From positions 682,001 through 746,000 of the forward strand of contig NZ_CP121274.1 of the NCBI RefSeq assembly GCF_029639405.1: a stretch of DNA of 64,000 bases, written 5' to 3'. The notes under the pieces were generated by a model, which saw only the letters and a list, made by a program, of their open reading frames with translations, was not told the DNA's origin and did not search any database. Position 1 is the first letter of the stretch. Every line of letters begins with the position of its first letter. The position numbers and the translations under genes are program-made. Below, piece after piece: positions 46,680 to 58,608 of this stretch. Origin of the DNA: Microbacterium proteolyticum. Its GTDB lineage: Bacteria > Actinomycetota > Actinomycetes > Actinomycetales > Microbacteriaceae.

Positions 46680-46752
46680 CTCCGGAGTTTTCGACGTTGC
46701 GAGCTTCTCAGCGCGCTGGAATGCCCGCCAGAGGCCCGAGTCTCAGGAGTCC
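46680..46752. repeat. Possible dispersed repeat, family R4, copy B
   Basis: It matches the 40597 copy in the order CTCCGGAGT, CGTTGCGAGCTTC, GCGCGC, AGGCCCGAGTCTCAGGA. It fills the gap between the converging AraC and DUF5302 genes. Confidence 0.45.
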
Positions 46753-46765
46753 GGCCCGCGGAATC

Positions 46766-46948
46766 TCAGCCGCTCTTGCGGCGGAACTCGCGCTTCGTCA
46801 CGGCTCCGTGGGTGCCCTGCACGGCCGAGTGACCGTCCAGGTGAGCCTGACCCGACCGCTGCTGCCCGTTCTTCTTCGCCAGGGCTTCCTTGAACTTGCG
46901 CTTCATGTCGTCGGATGCCGTGGCATCCGGGGTCTCGTCAGTACTCAT
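46766..46948 (-). CDS. DUF5302 small protein
   Basis: 60 residues, highly charged, with the DUF5302 layout: acidic start, DDMKRKFKEALAKK helix, then a His/Gly-rich section ending KREFRRKSG. It is widespread in actinobacteria and function is unknown. The start is supported by TAGGGT six bases before the ATG. Confidence 0.88.
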   Translation of the reverse strand: MSTDETPDATASDDMKRKFKEALAKKNGQQRSGQAHLDGHSAVQGTHGAVTKREFRRKSG

Positions 46949-46954
46949 GCCCCC

Positions 46955-46960
46955 ACCCTA
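46955..46960 (-). promoter_or_regulatory. -10 element TAGGGT, leaderless start of DUF5302
   Basis: On the minus strand TAGGGT, six bases, then ATG at 46948. Confidence 0.5.
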
Positions 46961-47004
46961 GGCACGTCCGGGCCGCCGCGCGCGGTGCGGACGCCGACGC
47001 GCGC

Positions 47005-48534
47005 TCATCGCGTCGGAGCGGGCTGTCCGTCCTCGGCCGCGTGATGACCGTTCGCGGCGTCCCCCACGGACGCGACGCCGCGACCGAACGCCTGTCCCTG
47101 CAGGATGGCGCCCAGGTCGACGCCGGTCGCCGACTTGACGCTGCTGAACGTGGCCGCGAGACCCGCCGCCTGCTCGCGGGCGATGTGGGTGCCGGCCGTG
47201 TCGCCGCCGACGAGCGTGACGCTGCCCACGTTCTGGTAGCCCTTGGCGAACTCGGCCATGAGGGCGGGGAGCTGACCGATGAGCTCGCGCCCCAGGATGG
47301 CCTCCTGGTTCTCGCGCAGAGCTTCGGCTTCGGCCTTGATCGCCGCGGCGCTGGCTTCACCCTTCGCGCGGATCGCTTCGGCCTCGGCGACGGCCTTCGC
47401 GCGCAGGGCCTCCGCCTCCGCCCCGGACTGGGCACGCAACGCTTCCGCTTCGGCCTCGGCGCGTGCGCGCACGGCGGCGGCTTCCGCGGCGGCGGACGCC
47501 TGCCGCGCCTCGGCCTGACGCTGGACGGCGTAGGCCTCGGCATCCGATTCCTGCTGTGCGACCTGACGGTCGGTCTCGGCCTTCTTCTGGCGCGCGTACG
47601 ACTCGGCATCCGCCTCGGTCTGCTTGCGGTACTTCTCGGCATCCGCGACGCGCTTGACGTCGGCGTCGAGTTCGGCCTGGCGGTTCTCGGCGCGCTGCAC
47701 GAGGACCGCCTGCTCGCGTTCTGCGCGGGCGAGGTTCTCGGCCTGCTCGGCCTCGGCGTTGGCGCGTCCGATCTGGGACTTCGACGCCGCGGTGTTCTTG
47801 TCGAACGCCGTCTGCTCGACGAGGTTCGCCTCCTCGGTGGCGAGCTGGCGGGCCTTCACCTCGCGGGCGGCCTCGATGCGCGCGACCTCGGCCTCGCGCT
47901 TCACGCGCTCGACCTCCTGCGCGCCGAGAGCGTCGATGTACCCGTTGCGGTCGGTGACGCCCTGGATGGCGAAGGAGTCCAGCACCAGGCCTTGCGCGAG
48001 CAGGTCGCCCTTGATGCCCTCCGCAATCTCGTCACCGAGCTTCTGGCGGTCCTGCATGACCTCTTCGACGTTGAGCTTGGCCACGACCCCGCGCAGCGCT
48101 CCCTCGAGCTGCTCGGTGGTGAAGACGTCGATCGCCTGGTCTTGCGAGGCGAACCGCTCGGCGGCCGCGCGCACCTGATCGGGCAGCGACCCGATCTTCA
48201 CGAGCGCGACCCCGGCGAGATGGATCGTCACGCCGTTCTTGGTCTGGGCGACGGGCTCCATCTTGATCTGCCGCGAGCGCAACGAGATCCGATCGGACCG
48301 CTGCGTCAGCTTGTTGACGAAAGCACCGCCGCCGGTGATCACCGTCATGTTCGAGGTGAGGCCGTCGGCGCCCCGCTGCTTCTTTCCGACGATGACGATC
48401 GCCTCGTCGGCCTGCGGCACCTGATACCAGGCGCGGAAGATGAAGAAGCCGATCACGAGGACCGCCAGAATCACCCCGATGAGGACGACCAGACCGGCGA
48501 TCCCCAAAATGTCGCTTTCCACCACAGCCCCCAA
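47005..48534 (-). CDS. Flotillin-like SPFH protein
   Basis: 509 residues. One N-terminal membrane span (GLVVLIGVILAVLVIGFFIF), the SPFH domain (~40-220: VPQADEAIVIVGKK, GVTIHLAGVALVKIG), and a very long Ala/Glu-rich coiled coil with repeated RAEAEAEALRA units (~230-420), then a C-terminal oligomerisation tail. It scaffolds ordered lipid domains at the membrane. The start is uncertain: TTG 48534, or GTG 48525/48522; a GGGGG run sits between. No operon partner. Confidence 0.92.
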   Translation of the reverse strand: MGAVVESDILGIAGLVVLIGVILAVLVIGFFIFRAWYQVPQADEAIVIVGKKQRGADGLTSNMTVITGGGAFVNKLTQRSDRISLRSRQIKMEPVAQTKNGVTIHLAGVALVKIGSLPDQVRAAAERFASQDQAIDVFTTEQLEGALRGVVAKLNVEEVMQDRQKLGDEIAEGIKGDLLAQGLVLDSFAIQGVTDRNGYIDALGAQEVERVKREAEVARIEAAREVKARQLATEEANLVEQTAFDKNTAASKSQIGRANAEAEQAENLARAEREQAVLVQRAENRQAELDADVKRVADAEKYRKQTEADAESYARQKKAETDRQVAQQESDAEAYAVQRQAEARQASAAAEAAAVRARAEAEAEALRAQSGAEAEALRAKAVAEAEAIRAKGEASAAAIKAEAEALRENQEAILGRELIGQLPALMAEFAKGYQNVGSVTLVGGDTAGTHIAREQAAGLAATFSSVKSATGVDLGAILQGQAFGRGVASVGDAANGHHAAEDGQPAPTR

Positions 48535-48625
48535 GCACCGGTTTCGCGGGCCTCCATCGAGCCCCCTGCGAACACGTTATCGGGCGGGAGGGCGTCGCCG
48601 CGCGGGCGGCGAGGCGAAGCCCGCG

Positions 48626-49558
48626 TCAGACGTGCCGGACCCGCTGCTGCAACCGGGTGCGGATGTCGAACAGCTCGGTGCCGCCGACCTCGCGCGCCCC
48701 CGGGATGCCGCGGCGGAGCAGCGTCGTGAGGGCGCTGCGCTGCACCAGCACGACCGGGGTTCCGCGGACCTTGCCGAGGTCGGTGACCGCGTCGAGGATC
48801 GCGTCGTCGGGCAGCACCACCATCGCGCCGCTGAAGCGCACCCCCGCGGCGCGCGCGATCACGCGCGCCCGCGAGACCAGCTGGGTGACCGGGGAGCCGA
48901 TGACGTTCGGACCGCTGATCTCGCCGCGGCGGACGCCCACCGGACCGCCGAAGTCCTCGCTGAGCATCGCGTACAGGCCGCTGGGCCCGAGCACGAGGTG
49001 GTCGATCTTCTGCTCGGGGTCGACTCCGTCGCGGTCGGCGAACACGTCGTGCCACACGGTGTACCCCATGCCGAGGTCGGCGACCAGGCGCGCGGTCTCC
49101 TCCTCGGCGAGCGCGTCGGCGAGGATGTGCCGGATCTCCGGCGGCGCCGACCGCACCAGCGCGGGGTCGTACGGATCGCCGACGTCGACGCCGCGCCCCA
49201 CCCACTCGCGGATCAGCGACAGGTAGCGCTCGCGCCGCCACCCGCCGGGCTGGCCGTACGCGCGGGCGCGGGGGCGGGTGTCAGGACGGGGAGGAGCGGA
49301 TGCCGCCGCCCCGCCGCCCCACTCGGCCGACGCGTGTCCGCGACCGCGGTCGTAGGCGGCCCGCGCCTCGGGCGTACCGACGAGCTCCCACGCGCGCTGC
49401 ACCTGGACGAAGAGGGCGGCGTCACCGCCGGTGTCGGGGTGCGTCTCGCGCAGTCGGACGCGGTACGCACGGCGGAGGCCTTCGTCGTCGACGTCGACAT
49501 CGACGCGGAGCACCTCGTAGGCCGAAACCGACATGGGGCTGTCGAACACGTCCGTCAT
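48626..49558 (-). CDS. J-domain protein with C-terminal NERD-like domain
   Basis: 310 residues. Residues ~10-75 are a J domain with the HPD tripeptide in ETHPDTGG, so it can stimulate a DnaK. A linker rich in Ala/Pro follows, and the C-terminal half contains DPEQKIDHLVLGPSGLYAML, which resembles the core of the nuclease-related NERD domain (D..IDHLVVGP.GVF). A second ATG (MSVSAYEVL) eight residues in is an alternative start. The fusion suggests a chaperone-linked nucleic-acid function, which is inference. Confidence 0.8.
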   Translation of the reverse strand: MTDVFDSPMSVSAYEVLRVDVDVDDEGLRRAYRVRLRETHPDTGGDAALFVQVQRAWELVGTPEARAAYDRGRGHASAEWGGGAAASAPPRPDTRPRARAYGQPGGWRRERYLSLIREWVGRGVDVGDPYDPALVRSAPPEIRHILADALAEEETARLVADLGMGYTVWHDVFADRDGVDPEQKIDHLVLGPSGLYAMLSEDFGGPVGVRRGEISGPNVIGSPVTQLVSRARVIARAAGVRFSGAMVVLPDDAILDAVTDLGKVRGTPVVLVQRSALTTLLRRGIPGAREVGGTELFDIRTRLQQRVRHV

Positions 49559-49661
49559 CCGTTCCGCCGCTCGGGTGCGGCACCTTTCAGGCTATCCGCC
49601 GCCGTCTGTGCAACCCCCGGGATCCGCCCGAGGTTTCGCTGACGGCGCCAAGGCTCCCGCG

Positions 49662-50183
49662 TCAGCGGCGCTCGTTGCGGCGGGCATAGGCGGCGGCATC
49701 CCGGCTCGAGAGGGCGAGGAGCACCAGGATGTCGAGGCTGACCGTGACGAGGGTCGTGCCGACCGTGATCTCCTGCCCCAGCTCCCACCACCCGGCGAAC
49801 GCCGTGGCGATCGACATCGTCGACACGATCATGACGATCACACGGGCGACATTGCTTCCGCGCAGGAGCAGGATGCCGAAGACCGCCTGGACGAGGGTGA
49901 TGGCCCCCAGGACGCCGAAGAAGATCCCGGCGTCGAGGCCGAGGTCGGAGAGGGTCAGGGTCGACTCTTCGCCGGAGCCGTCCGCCGCGCCGGCCACCGC
50001 CTGCAGCCACGGCGGCAGGGGGAAGACGACCGTGAGGGTCCAGACGATGCCCGCGACCGCGCGGAGGAGCACGAGGACCCCACCGGCGACGGTCGCGGCC
50101 GGACGGCGCATCGCGGAGTCTCGGACGACCGGCGCGGCGATCGGTTCGAACGCCGCCCTCTTGCGGGGATGCCTCTCGCTCAC
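49662..50183 (-). CDS. Four-span membrane protein of unknown function
   Basis: 173 residues with about four hydrophobic spans (near VAGGVLVLLRAVAGIVWTLTV, FFGVLGAITLVQAVFGILLL and later) and a short basic C-terminus. I do not recognise a family. The GTG start overlaps the stop of the LssY_C gene by 4 bp (GTGA), giving a start upstream of the internal ATG MRRPAA. It is the last gene of the 52094-to-49662 operon. Confidence 0.8.
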   Translation of the reverse strand: MSERHPRKRAAFEPIAAPVVRDSAMRRPAATVAGGVLVLLRAVAGIVWTLTVVFPLPPWLQAVAGAADGSGEESTLTLSDLGLDAGIFFGVLGAITLVQAVFGILLLRGSNVARVIVMIVSTMSIATAFAGWWELGQEITVGTTLVTVSLDILVLLALSSRDAAAYARRNERR

Positions 50184-51022
50184 GACCGGCCCTCCGCCCG
50201 GGCGCCGGCCGTCGTGGCATCCGGGACCCCGCGCACGTCGAGGATCGGCAGGTCGCCGTCGGTGGTGATGCTGTCGCCCCCGCCGTTGCGCGCGTGGTAG
50301 CCGGTCGAGAAGTCGCGGATGACGTCGACCGCGACACCGGGCAGATTCTGCACGGTCGCGACGATGTGGTCGCGCTCGATGTCGGTGTCGGCGTCGATGC
50401 GGTGCGTGACCTGGAGCGTGAACAGCGAGAGTCCGACGGCGCGGTCGAACGTGCCCGCGGCGAGCCAATCGACCCGTCGCCCGCCGGGGAGCAGCCACCC
50501 GTCGGGGCAGCGCCAGAGTCGCACGTGGTGGCGCTGGGCCGGAGACCCCGCGACCTCCTGCTGGTAGGCGAGGTCCTGCATCCGGCCGAACAGGAACAGG
50601 GGGCTGACCGGCGCGGTCGGGTAGCTGCGACGGCGCAGGGTCGACGTGACGATGCGCCACGACGAGCCGAGGCCGACGGGATCGGCGGGGATCCACCCGG
50701 CCGCGGCCATCACGGCCTCGACCTGCGCACGCTCGCCCTGGAAGGCGAGGTTCACCGGGTCGCCGAGCAGTCCGTCGGACGTGCGGGTGCGTCCCATGAA
50801 GTAGTCGGGCACGTAGACGGCGGTCAGGATGCGATGCAGCCGCGGAAGCACGAGGTAGGCGAGGAGCCCCCAGAAGAAGATCGCCATGACGATCCCCGCC
50901 CAGCCGAGAGTGAACGTCTGGGTGAAGCTCAGGTACGCGAGCCACACGGCGGCGAGTCCAGCGAAGACGAAGAAGAACCCGTCGAGCAATCGCCCGAACG
51001 ACCAGCGCCTCCGCCCGCCCAT
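50180..51022 (-). CDS. LssY C-terminal domain membrane protein
   Basis: 280 residues. Two N-terminal spans are followed by the LssY_C domain, seen in GDPVNLAFQGERAQVEAVMAAAGW, SSWRIVTSTLRRRSYPTAPVSPLFLFGR, and RHHVRLWR. The domain is often joined to PAP2 phosphatases; here it is alone. Function unknown, probably membrane-lipid related. It starts seven bases after the stop of the hydrolase gene and is co-transcribed. Confidence 0.85.
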   Translation of the reverse strand: MGGRRRWSFGRLLDGFFFVFAGLAAVWLAYLSFTQTFTLGWAGIVMAIFFWGLLAYLVLPRLHRILTAVYVPDYFMGRTRTSDGLLGDPVNLAFQGERAQVEAVMAAAGWIPADPVGLGSSWRIVTSTLRRRSYPTAPVSPLFLFGRMQDLAYQQEVAGSPAQRHHVRLWRCPDGWLLPGGRRVDWLAAGTFDRAVGLSLFTLQVTHRIDADTDIERDHIVATVQNLPGVAVDVIRDFSTGYHARNGGGDSITTDGDLPILDVRGVPDATTAGARAEGRS

Positions 51023-51029
51023 GCCGCCG

Positions 51030-52094
51030 CTACCAGAGAGCCGGTTCGGGCTGGTGGGCGAACGCCTCGGCGACGCGGCCCGGGGGCAGCTCGAACCGAT
51101 GCGCGGGCGACCAGGACGGCGACCGGTCCTTGTCGACCAACTGCGCGCGGATCCCCTCGGCCAGGTCGGGCTGCGTCGTGGCGAACCACATCACCAGCCC
51201 GTACTCCTGCGCGAGGGCGGCGTGCAGCGACGGCAGCGCACGCGCCCGTCGGACGGCCTCGAGCGTCACGGACACCGCCGTCGGGGCCGAGGACTCGAGC
51301 AGGTCGGCGGTCGCGTGCGCCTCCGGTTCCCAGCGCTGGCGGAGCCGGTGCAGGATGCCGTCGAGATCGTCGGCCGAGAAGGCGTCGTCGATCCACGGAC
51401 GCCAGGTCTCGAGGTTCGATCGCTCGGGGCTCTCGTCGAACAGCAGCACCAGTTCCGTGGGGCTCGAGGGGTCGGCGCGGTACTCCAGCGCCTCGTGGAG
51501 CGCCGAGAGGTGGGCGACGGGGACGAGATGGTCGGCGAAGCCCGCGTACAGCGCATCCGCGGCATCCATCGTCGCTCCGGTGAGACCGAGGTACTCGCCC
51601 AGCCGGCCGGGCGCGCGCCCGAGCAGCCACGACCCGCCCACGTCGGGGGTGAACCCGATGCGCGTCTCGGGCATCGCGAGCTGCGAACGTTCGGTGACGA
51701 TGCGGATGCGCGCGTGTCCGGCCAGCCCGATCCCGCCGCCCATCGTCACCCCGTCGGCGATCGCGACGATCGGCTTCGGGTACGTCGCGATGCGGTGGTT
51801 GAGGGCGTACTCCTCGCGGAAGAAGGTGTGGACCTCGTCGACGCGTCCCTGGACGACGAAGTCGTAGAGCGCCCGCACGTCACCGCCGGCGCAGAACCCG
51901 CGCTCCCCCGCGCCGTCGAGCAGCACCAGGTCGACGTCGGTGTCGCGCTCCCAGCGGTCGAGGGCGGCCGAGAGCAGCCGGATCATGCCGAGGTCGAGCG
52001 CGTTGATCGCACGGGGACGGTTGAGGGTCAGGTGCCCCACTCCGCGCCAGGCTCGCGCGGAGACCGCGTCGTCGTCGGATCGCTGTGCGTTCAC
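51030..52094 (-). CDS. 3-hydroxyisobutyryl-CoA hydrolase (crotonase family)
   Basis: 354 residues, the HIBCH length, longer than plain hydratases. AGGDVRALYD, GVTMGGGIGLAGHARIRIVTE and AMPETRIGFTPDVGGSW carry the oxyanion hole and the catalytic Glu/Asp pair of the hydrolases. It releases 3-hydroxyisobutyrate from its CoA ester in valine degradation. GTG start, set by TAACGT six bases upstream. First gene of a three-gene operon with two membrane proteins of unknown role. Confidence 0.92.
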   Translation of the reverse strand: MNAQRSDDDAVSARAWRGVGHLTLNRPRAINALDLGMIRLLSAALDRWERDTDVDLVLLDGAGERGFCAGGDVRALYDFVVQGRVDEVHTFFREEYALNHRIATYPKPIVAIADGVTMGGGIGLAGHARIRIVTERSQLAMPETRIGFTPDVGGSWLLGRAPGRLGEYLGLTGATMDAADALYAGFADHLVPVAHLSALHEALEYRADPSSPTELVLLFDESPERSNLETWRPWIDDAFSADDLDGILHRLRQRWEPEAHATADLLESSAPTAVSVTLEAVRRARALPSLHAALAQEYGLVMWFATTQPDLAEGIRAQLVDKDRSPSWSPAHRFELPPGRVAEAFAHQPEPALW

Positions 52095-52100
52095 GCTGCC

Positions 52101-52106
52101 ACGTTA
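52101..52106 (-). promoter_or_regulatory. -10 element TAACGT, leaderless start of the hydrolase
   Basis: On the minus strand TAACGT, six bases, then GTG at 52094. Confidence 0.5.
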
Positions 52107-52181
52107 CACAGGGCGCGAGATGTGTTTTCGGCCTCGGATCGGGGAAGATGGGGAGAACGCCCGCCGAACGAGAGGTACTCG

Positions 52182-53327
52182 ATGCCCCAAGGACAGGTGC
52201 TGGAATTCTCCGGGCTGACCAAGCGCTTCGGCGCGGTGTCGGCCGTCGACGGCCTGACCGCTCGCGTGGAGCCGGGCCTGGTGACGGGATTCCTCGGCCC
52301 CAACGGTGCGGGCAAGACCACGTCGCTGCGCATGCTGCTGGGCCTCGTGCGCCCGACGTCCGGATCCGCGACGATCGGCGGCCGCCGCTACGCCGACATC
52401 GACCGTCCGCCGCAGACCGTGGGCGCCGCTCTGGAGGCATCCAGCTTCCACCCGGGACGCTCGGCGGCGAACCATCTGAAGGCCTACGCCCGCGCGGCCC
52501 GGCTGCCCCTGTCGCGCGTCGACGAGGTGCTCGGGCTCGTGGGTCTGGCCGACGTCGCGGGACGCCGGGTCGGCGGTTACTCGCTCGGCATGCGCCAGCG
52601 TCTGGGTCTGGCGACGGCCCTGCTCGGCGACCCCGGCGTCCTCGTGCTCGACGAGCCGTCCAACGGTCTCGACCCCGAGGGCATCCGGTGGATGCGTTCG
52701 CTGCTCCGTCACCTCGCCGAAGAGGGGCGTACGGTGCTCATCTCGTCGCACCTGCTGGCCGAGGTGCAGCAGACGGTCGACGCGCTGCTGATCATCTCGC
52801 GCGGCACGCTCGTCTTCCAGGGCGGCACCGAAGACCTCGCCGACCCCGACGAGTACTCCACCGTCGTCGACTCCCCCGACCGCGAGGCACTGTCGCGGCT
52901 GCTCGAGGAACGCGGCATCCCGTTCCAGCTGCTCCGCAACGGCTTCACGATCCGGCACGTCGAACCGCTCGAGATCGGCACCCTCGCCGCCGGCGCCGGC
53001 ATCGTGCTGTCGCACCTGCAGAGCAAGGGCGCGAGCCTGGAGGACATCTTCCTCGAGCTCGTCAGCGGCGTGCGGACGCACGCGAGCGCAGCGGGCCCGG
53101 TCGCCGCCGCGCCCGCGGAAGCGGAGACGGTGGATGCCGAGGCGCCCGCGCCCGAACCCGCACCGTCGACCGACCTCGTCCCCGTCCTCGCCGCCCCGCG
53201 GCGCGCCGCCGCTCCGGCGGAGCCCGACCCCGAGCCCCGCTCCTCGTACGCGGTCGCCTCGACGGGGGTCATCGACATCGTGCCGATCGACGACGCCCGC
53301 GCCGCAGACACGGAGGTGCCGCGATGA
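52182..53327 (+). CDS. ABC-2 exporter ATP-binding protein with acidic tail
   Basis: 381 residues. ABC ATPase of the bacitracin/BcrA-like group: Walker A GPNGAGKTT, signature YSLGMRQR, Walker B VLDEPSNGLD, and SSHLLAEVQQ. After about residue 305 it has a ~75-residue extension rich in Ala, Pro and Glu, which is not part of the fold. A GAGG box lies before ATG 52182. Its stop overlaps the permease ATG (ATGA). Substrate unknown. Confidence 0.93.
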   Translation: MPQGQVLEFSGLTKRFGAVSAVDGLTARVEPGLVTGFLGPNGAGKTTSLRMLLGLVRPTSGSATIGGRRYADIDRPPQTVGAALEASSFHPGRSAANHLKAYARAARLPLSRVDEVLGLVGLADVAGRRVGGYSLGMRQRLGLATALLGDPGVLVLDEPSNGLDPEGIRWMRSLLRHLAEEGRTVLISSHLLAEVQQTVDALLIISRGTLVFQGGTEDLADPDEYSTVVDSPDREALSRLLEERGIPFQLLRNGFTIRHVEPLEIGTLAAGAGIVLSHLQSKGASLEDIFLELVSGVRTHASAAGPVAAAPAEAETVDAEAPAPEPAPSTDLVPVLAAPRRAAAPAEPDPEPRSSYAVASTGVIDIVPIDDARAADTEVPR

Positions 53328-54142
53328 GCCTGGTGGCATCCACTCGCTCCGAGTACACGAAGCAGTTCAGCACCGCCGGATGGTGGGTGCTGGGCATCGT
53401 GCTCGTCGTCTACGTCGGCTTCACGGCGGGCGTGCTCGCACTGGCGTTCGGGGGCGTGGCCTCCGGCAAGCTGCCGGGCGCCTCCGGACCGGCGCTGCCC
53501 ACGGACGGTCTCGCCGCCCTCGTCTACAGCTCCGCGAGCGCCGTGGGGTACGTCTTCCCGCTGCTGGCCGGGACGCTCATGGTCACGACCGAGTTCCGGC
53601 ACAAGACCCTGACCCCGACGTTCCTGGCCACGCCCCGCCGCGGCGTGGTGCTCGTCGGGAAGTTCGCGATCGGCATCCTCGTGGGCCTCCTGTACGGCGT
53701 GCTCGGGTCGATCGCGGCGATCGGTGCGGGAGCCGGCGTCTTCGCGGCGTTCGGACTCGGCACCGAGCTCGGTTCGTCGGACACGTGGGTGCTCGTGGGC
53801 CGCATGCTGCTGGCGTTCGCCCTGTGGGCGGTCGTCGGGATCGGCGTGGGCACCGTGGTGCGCAACCAGGTCGCCGCGATCGTGATCGTGCTGGCGGTGA
53901 CCCTGTTCGTCGAGCCGATCGTGCGCACGATCGCCGGTGTCGTCGACGGACTCGGCGAGGTCGCGCGGTGGTTCCCGAGCGCCGCGAGCGACGCGCTCGT
54001 CGGCAAGACGATCTTCGGCGCCGTGGGGGCCGGCGGTGCCGAGCCGCTGGAATGGTGGCTCGGCGGCCTCGTGCTGCTCGGCTACGCCGTGGTGCTGGTG
54101 CTCATCGGCCTCGCCACGACCTGGCGCCGCGACATCGACTGA
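53324..54142 (+). CDS. ABC-2 type permease
   Basis: 272 residues, about six spans. SLVASTRSEYTKQFSTAGWWVL is the usual amphipathic start of ABC-2 permeases, and TTEFRHKTLTPTFLATP is the conserved loop after the second span. It forms an exporter with the upstream ATPase. It ends 24 bp before a converging gene. Confidence 0.93.
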   Translation: MSLVASTRSEYTKQFSTAGWWVLGIVLVVYVGFTAGVLALAFGGVASGKLPGASGPALPTDGLAALVYSSASAVGYVFPLLAGTLMVTTEFRHKTLTPTFLATPRRGVVLVGKFAIGILVGLLYGVLGSIAAIGAGAGVFAAFGLGTELGSSDTWVLVGRMLLAFALWAVVGIGVGTVVRNQVAAIVIVLAVTLFVEPIVRTIAGVVDGLGEVARWFPSAASDALVGKTIFGAVGAGGAEPLEWWLGGLVLLGYAVVLVLIGLATTWRRDID

Positions 54143-54166
54143 CGCGGGGCGGGCGGGGGCCTGGCG

Positions 54167-54556
54167 TCAGGACACGAGGTCGGCGACGTCCTCGGGCTCG
54201 GATGCCACCTCGAGGCGCAGCGCCTTGAGCAGGGCCACACCGTGCTTGGTCGTCAGGACCAGCCGCTCGAACTCGTCGTGGCCGCTGAGGTCGATCACGA
54301 CGCTGGACTTGCGGCGACGGATGACGACGAAGTCGTTGCCGCCGGCCGACTTCCACGTGCCCGCGGCCACGACGACGGGGAGGTTCGTGCCCGGGTTCGG
54401 GACGCCGCGGAGCCACGTCCACGCGTCATCGGTCAACTGCACGCGGTCGATCGTCGCGCGCGGCACGACGATGTTGCGCTTGCGGAACGACAGCGCACGC
54501 TCGGTCGGCGAGAGCACGACCTCGAGCTGCGCCTGATCGAGCAGCAGGGTCACCAT
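54167..54556 (-). CDS. Hypothetical protein, 129 residues
   Basis: A small soluble protein, MVTLLLDQAQLEVVLSPTER followed by alternating strands and a final helix (FERLVLTTKHGVALLKALRLE). This looks like a PH-like or YqeB-type beta-rich fold, but I do not recognise a family. ATG 54556 is preferred because CAGG lies nine bases upstream; ATG 54565 adds three residues. It ends in a convergent gap of 24 bp with the ABC permease. Confidence 0.72.
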   Translation of the reverse strand: MVTLLLDQAQLEVVLSPTERALSFRKRNIVVPRATIDRVQLTDDAWTWLRGVPNPGTNLPVVVAAGTWKSAGGNDFVVIRRRKSSVVIDLSGHDEFERLVLTTKHGVALLKALRLEVASEPEDVADLVS

Positions 54557-54661
54557 GGCATCCATCCTGCCAGCGGCGATGGATGCCGACCGCCCCGGCG
54601 CCTCACGAGAGCGCAACGATCCGGGGCGACGCAGCTCGGCCCGCGTGTCGGAGCGGAGGGA

Positions 54662-54667
54662 TAGCCT
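54662..54667 (+). promoter_or_regulatory. -10 element TAGCCT, leaderless start of fbiC
   Basis: TAGCCT, six bases, then ATG at 54674. Confidence 0.55.
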
Positions 54668-54673
54668 GGAGCG

Positions 54674-57105
<2,432 letters not shown>

Positions 57106-57109
<4 letters not shown>

Positions 57110-58569
57110 GCGTCGTCGACGTCGTCGTGGTCGGCGCGGGCTTCGCCGGGCTCGGTATGGCCGGTGCCCTGCACCGCGCGGGCCGCGACGACGTCGTGAT
57201 CATCGAGCGCGCGGGTGACGTCGGCGGAACCTGGCGCGACAACACGTACCCGGGGGTCGCGTGCGACGTTCCCGCGCACCTCTACAGCTACGCGGCGCAC
57301 CCGCACGCGGGCTGGTCCCGCACGTTCGCCGAGGGCCACGAGATCCAGCAGTACCTGCGCGACGTGGCCGCCGGCGTCGGCGAGCGCATCCGACTGCACA
57401 CCCCGCTCGTGGGGGCGGAATGGGATGCCGACACCTCGGTATGGCACATCGACACCGGCGCCGAGGTCCTTCAGGCGCGCTCGCTCGTCCTCGCGTGCGG
57501 ACGCCTCACCGAACCGCACGTCCCCGCGATCGACGGCCTCGAGTCGTTCGCCGGCCCGCTGTTCCACTCCGCGCGCTGGGACCACGACGTCGACCTCGCC
57601 GGAAAGCGCGTCGCGGTCGTCGGCACCGGCGCGAGCGCCGTGCAGCTCGTGCCCGAGCTCGCGCGCCGCGCCGCCCACGTGACGCTGTTCCAGCGCACGC
57701 CCGCGTGGATCGTGCCCCGCGGCGGCGGCGAGATCCCCGCCGCAGAGCGCGAACGCCTCGCCGAGAACCCCGGCGCCCTTGCGCGCCTCCGCGCCGAGCT
57801 GTACACCGAGGGCGAGGCGCGCTTCGCCTCCCGCTCGGGCGACGTCGCGGCATCCACCGCCGCCCGCGACACCGCCCTCGCGCACCTGCACGCCCAGGTC
57901 GCCGACCCCGCGCTGCGGGAAGCCCTCACCCCCGACTACGCCTTCGGCTGCAAGCGGGTGCTGCTCTCGGACGCGTTCTATCCCGCCGTGGCATCCGGTC
58001 GGGTGACCCTCGAACCCAGCGCCCTCGACCGCGTCGACGGGTCGATGCTCACCGCGGCAAGTGGGCGGCAGCACGAGGCCGACGTGCTCGTGCTCGCCAC
58101 CGGCTTCGCCTCGACGCAGCAGCCGTACGCCGACCTCGTCCGCGGCGAGGACGGCACGCTCGCCGAGCACTGGTCCGAGGGCATGACGTCGTTCGGGTCC
58201 ACGGTGGTCGCGGGTTTCCCGAACCTCTTCGTCCTCAACGGCCCCAACGCAAGCCTCGGACACAACTCGGCGGTCCTCATGATCGAGGAGCAGGCCGCGT
58301 ACGTCGTCCGCGCGCTGGCCGAACGCGATCGTCGCCCCGATCGCGTGCTGCGCGTCCGCCCCGCGGCCGAAGCGGCCTACACCGACGAGATCGCCGCCGC
58401 CGCGGCATCCACTCCCTGGATGACCGGCGGATGCCGTAACTGGTACGTGGACGAGAGGTCGGGGCGGCTGACACTGCTGTGGCCGGGCACCGTGCAGGCG
58501 TTCCACGAGAGACTGACCGGTACCGACGGGTCGGAGTTCGAACCCGCGCACACCCCCGTGCGCGGCTGA
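57106..58569 (+). CDS. Flavin-containing Baeyer-Villiger-type monooxygenase
   Basis: 487 residues. The FAD motif is GAGFAGLG, with GGTWRDNTYPGVACDVP behind it. The type I Baeyer-Villiger fingerprint FxGxxxHxxxW is complete (F148-W158, FAGPLFHSARW), and the NADPH motif GTGASAVQ follows. It should insert oxygen into a ketone or oxidise a soft nucleophile; substrate unknown. It starts at GTG overlapping fbiC by 4 bp, so it is translated with an F420 biosynthesis enzyme, although FAD and NADPH, not F420, are its expected cofactors. Confidence 0.92.
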
Positions 58570-58608
58570 CGCATCGCCCGCACGGGCGGGTCACGAAGAA
58601 GGAGAATC

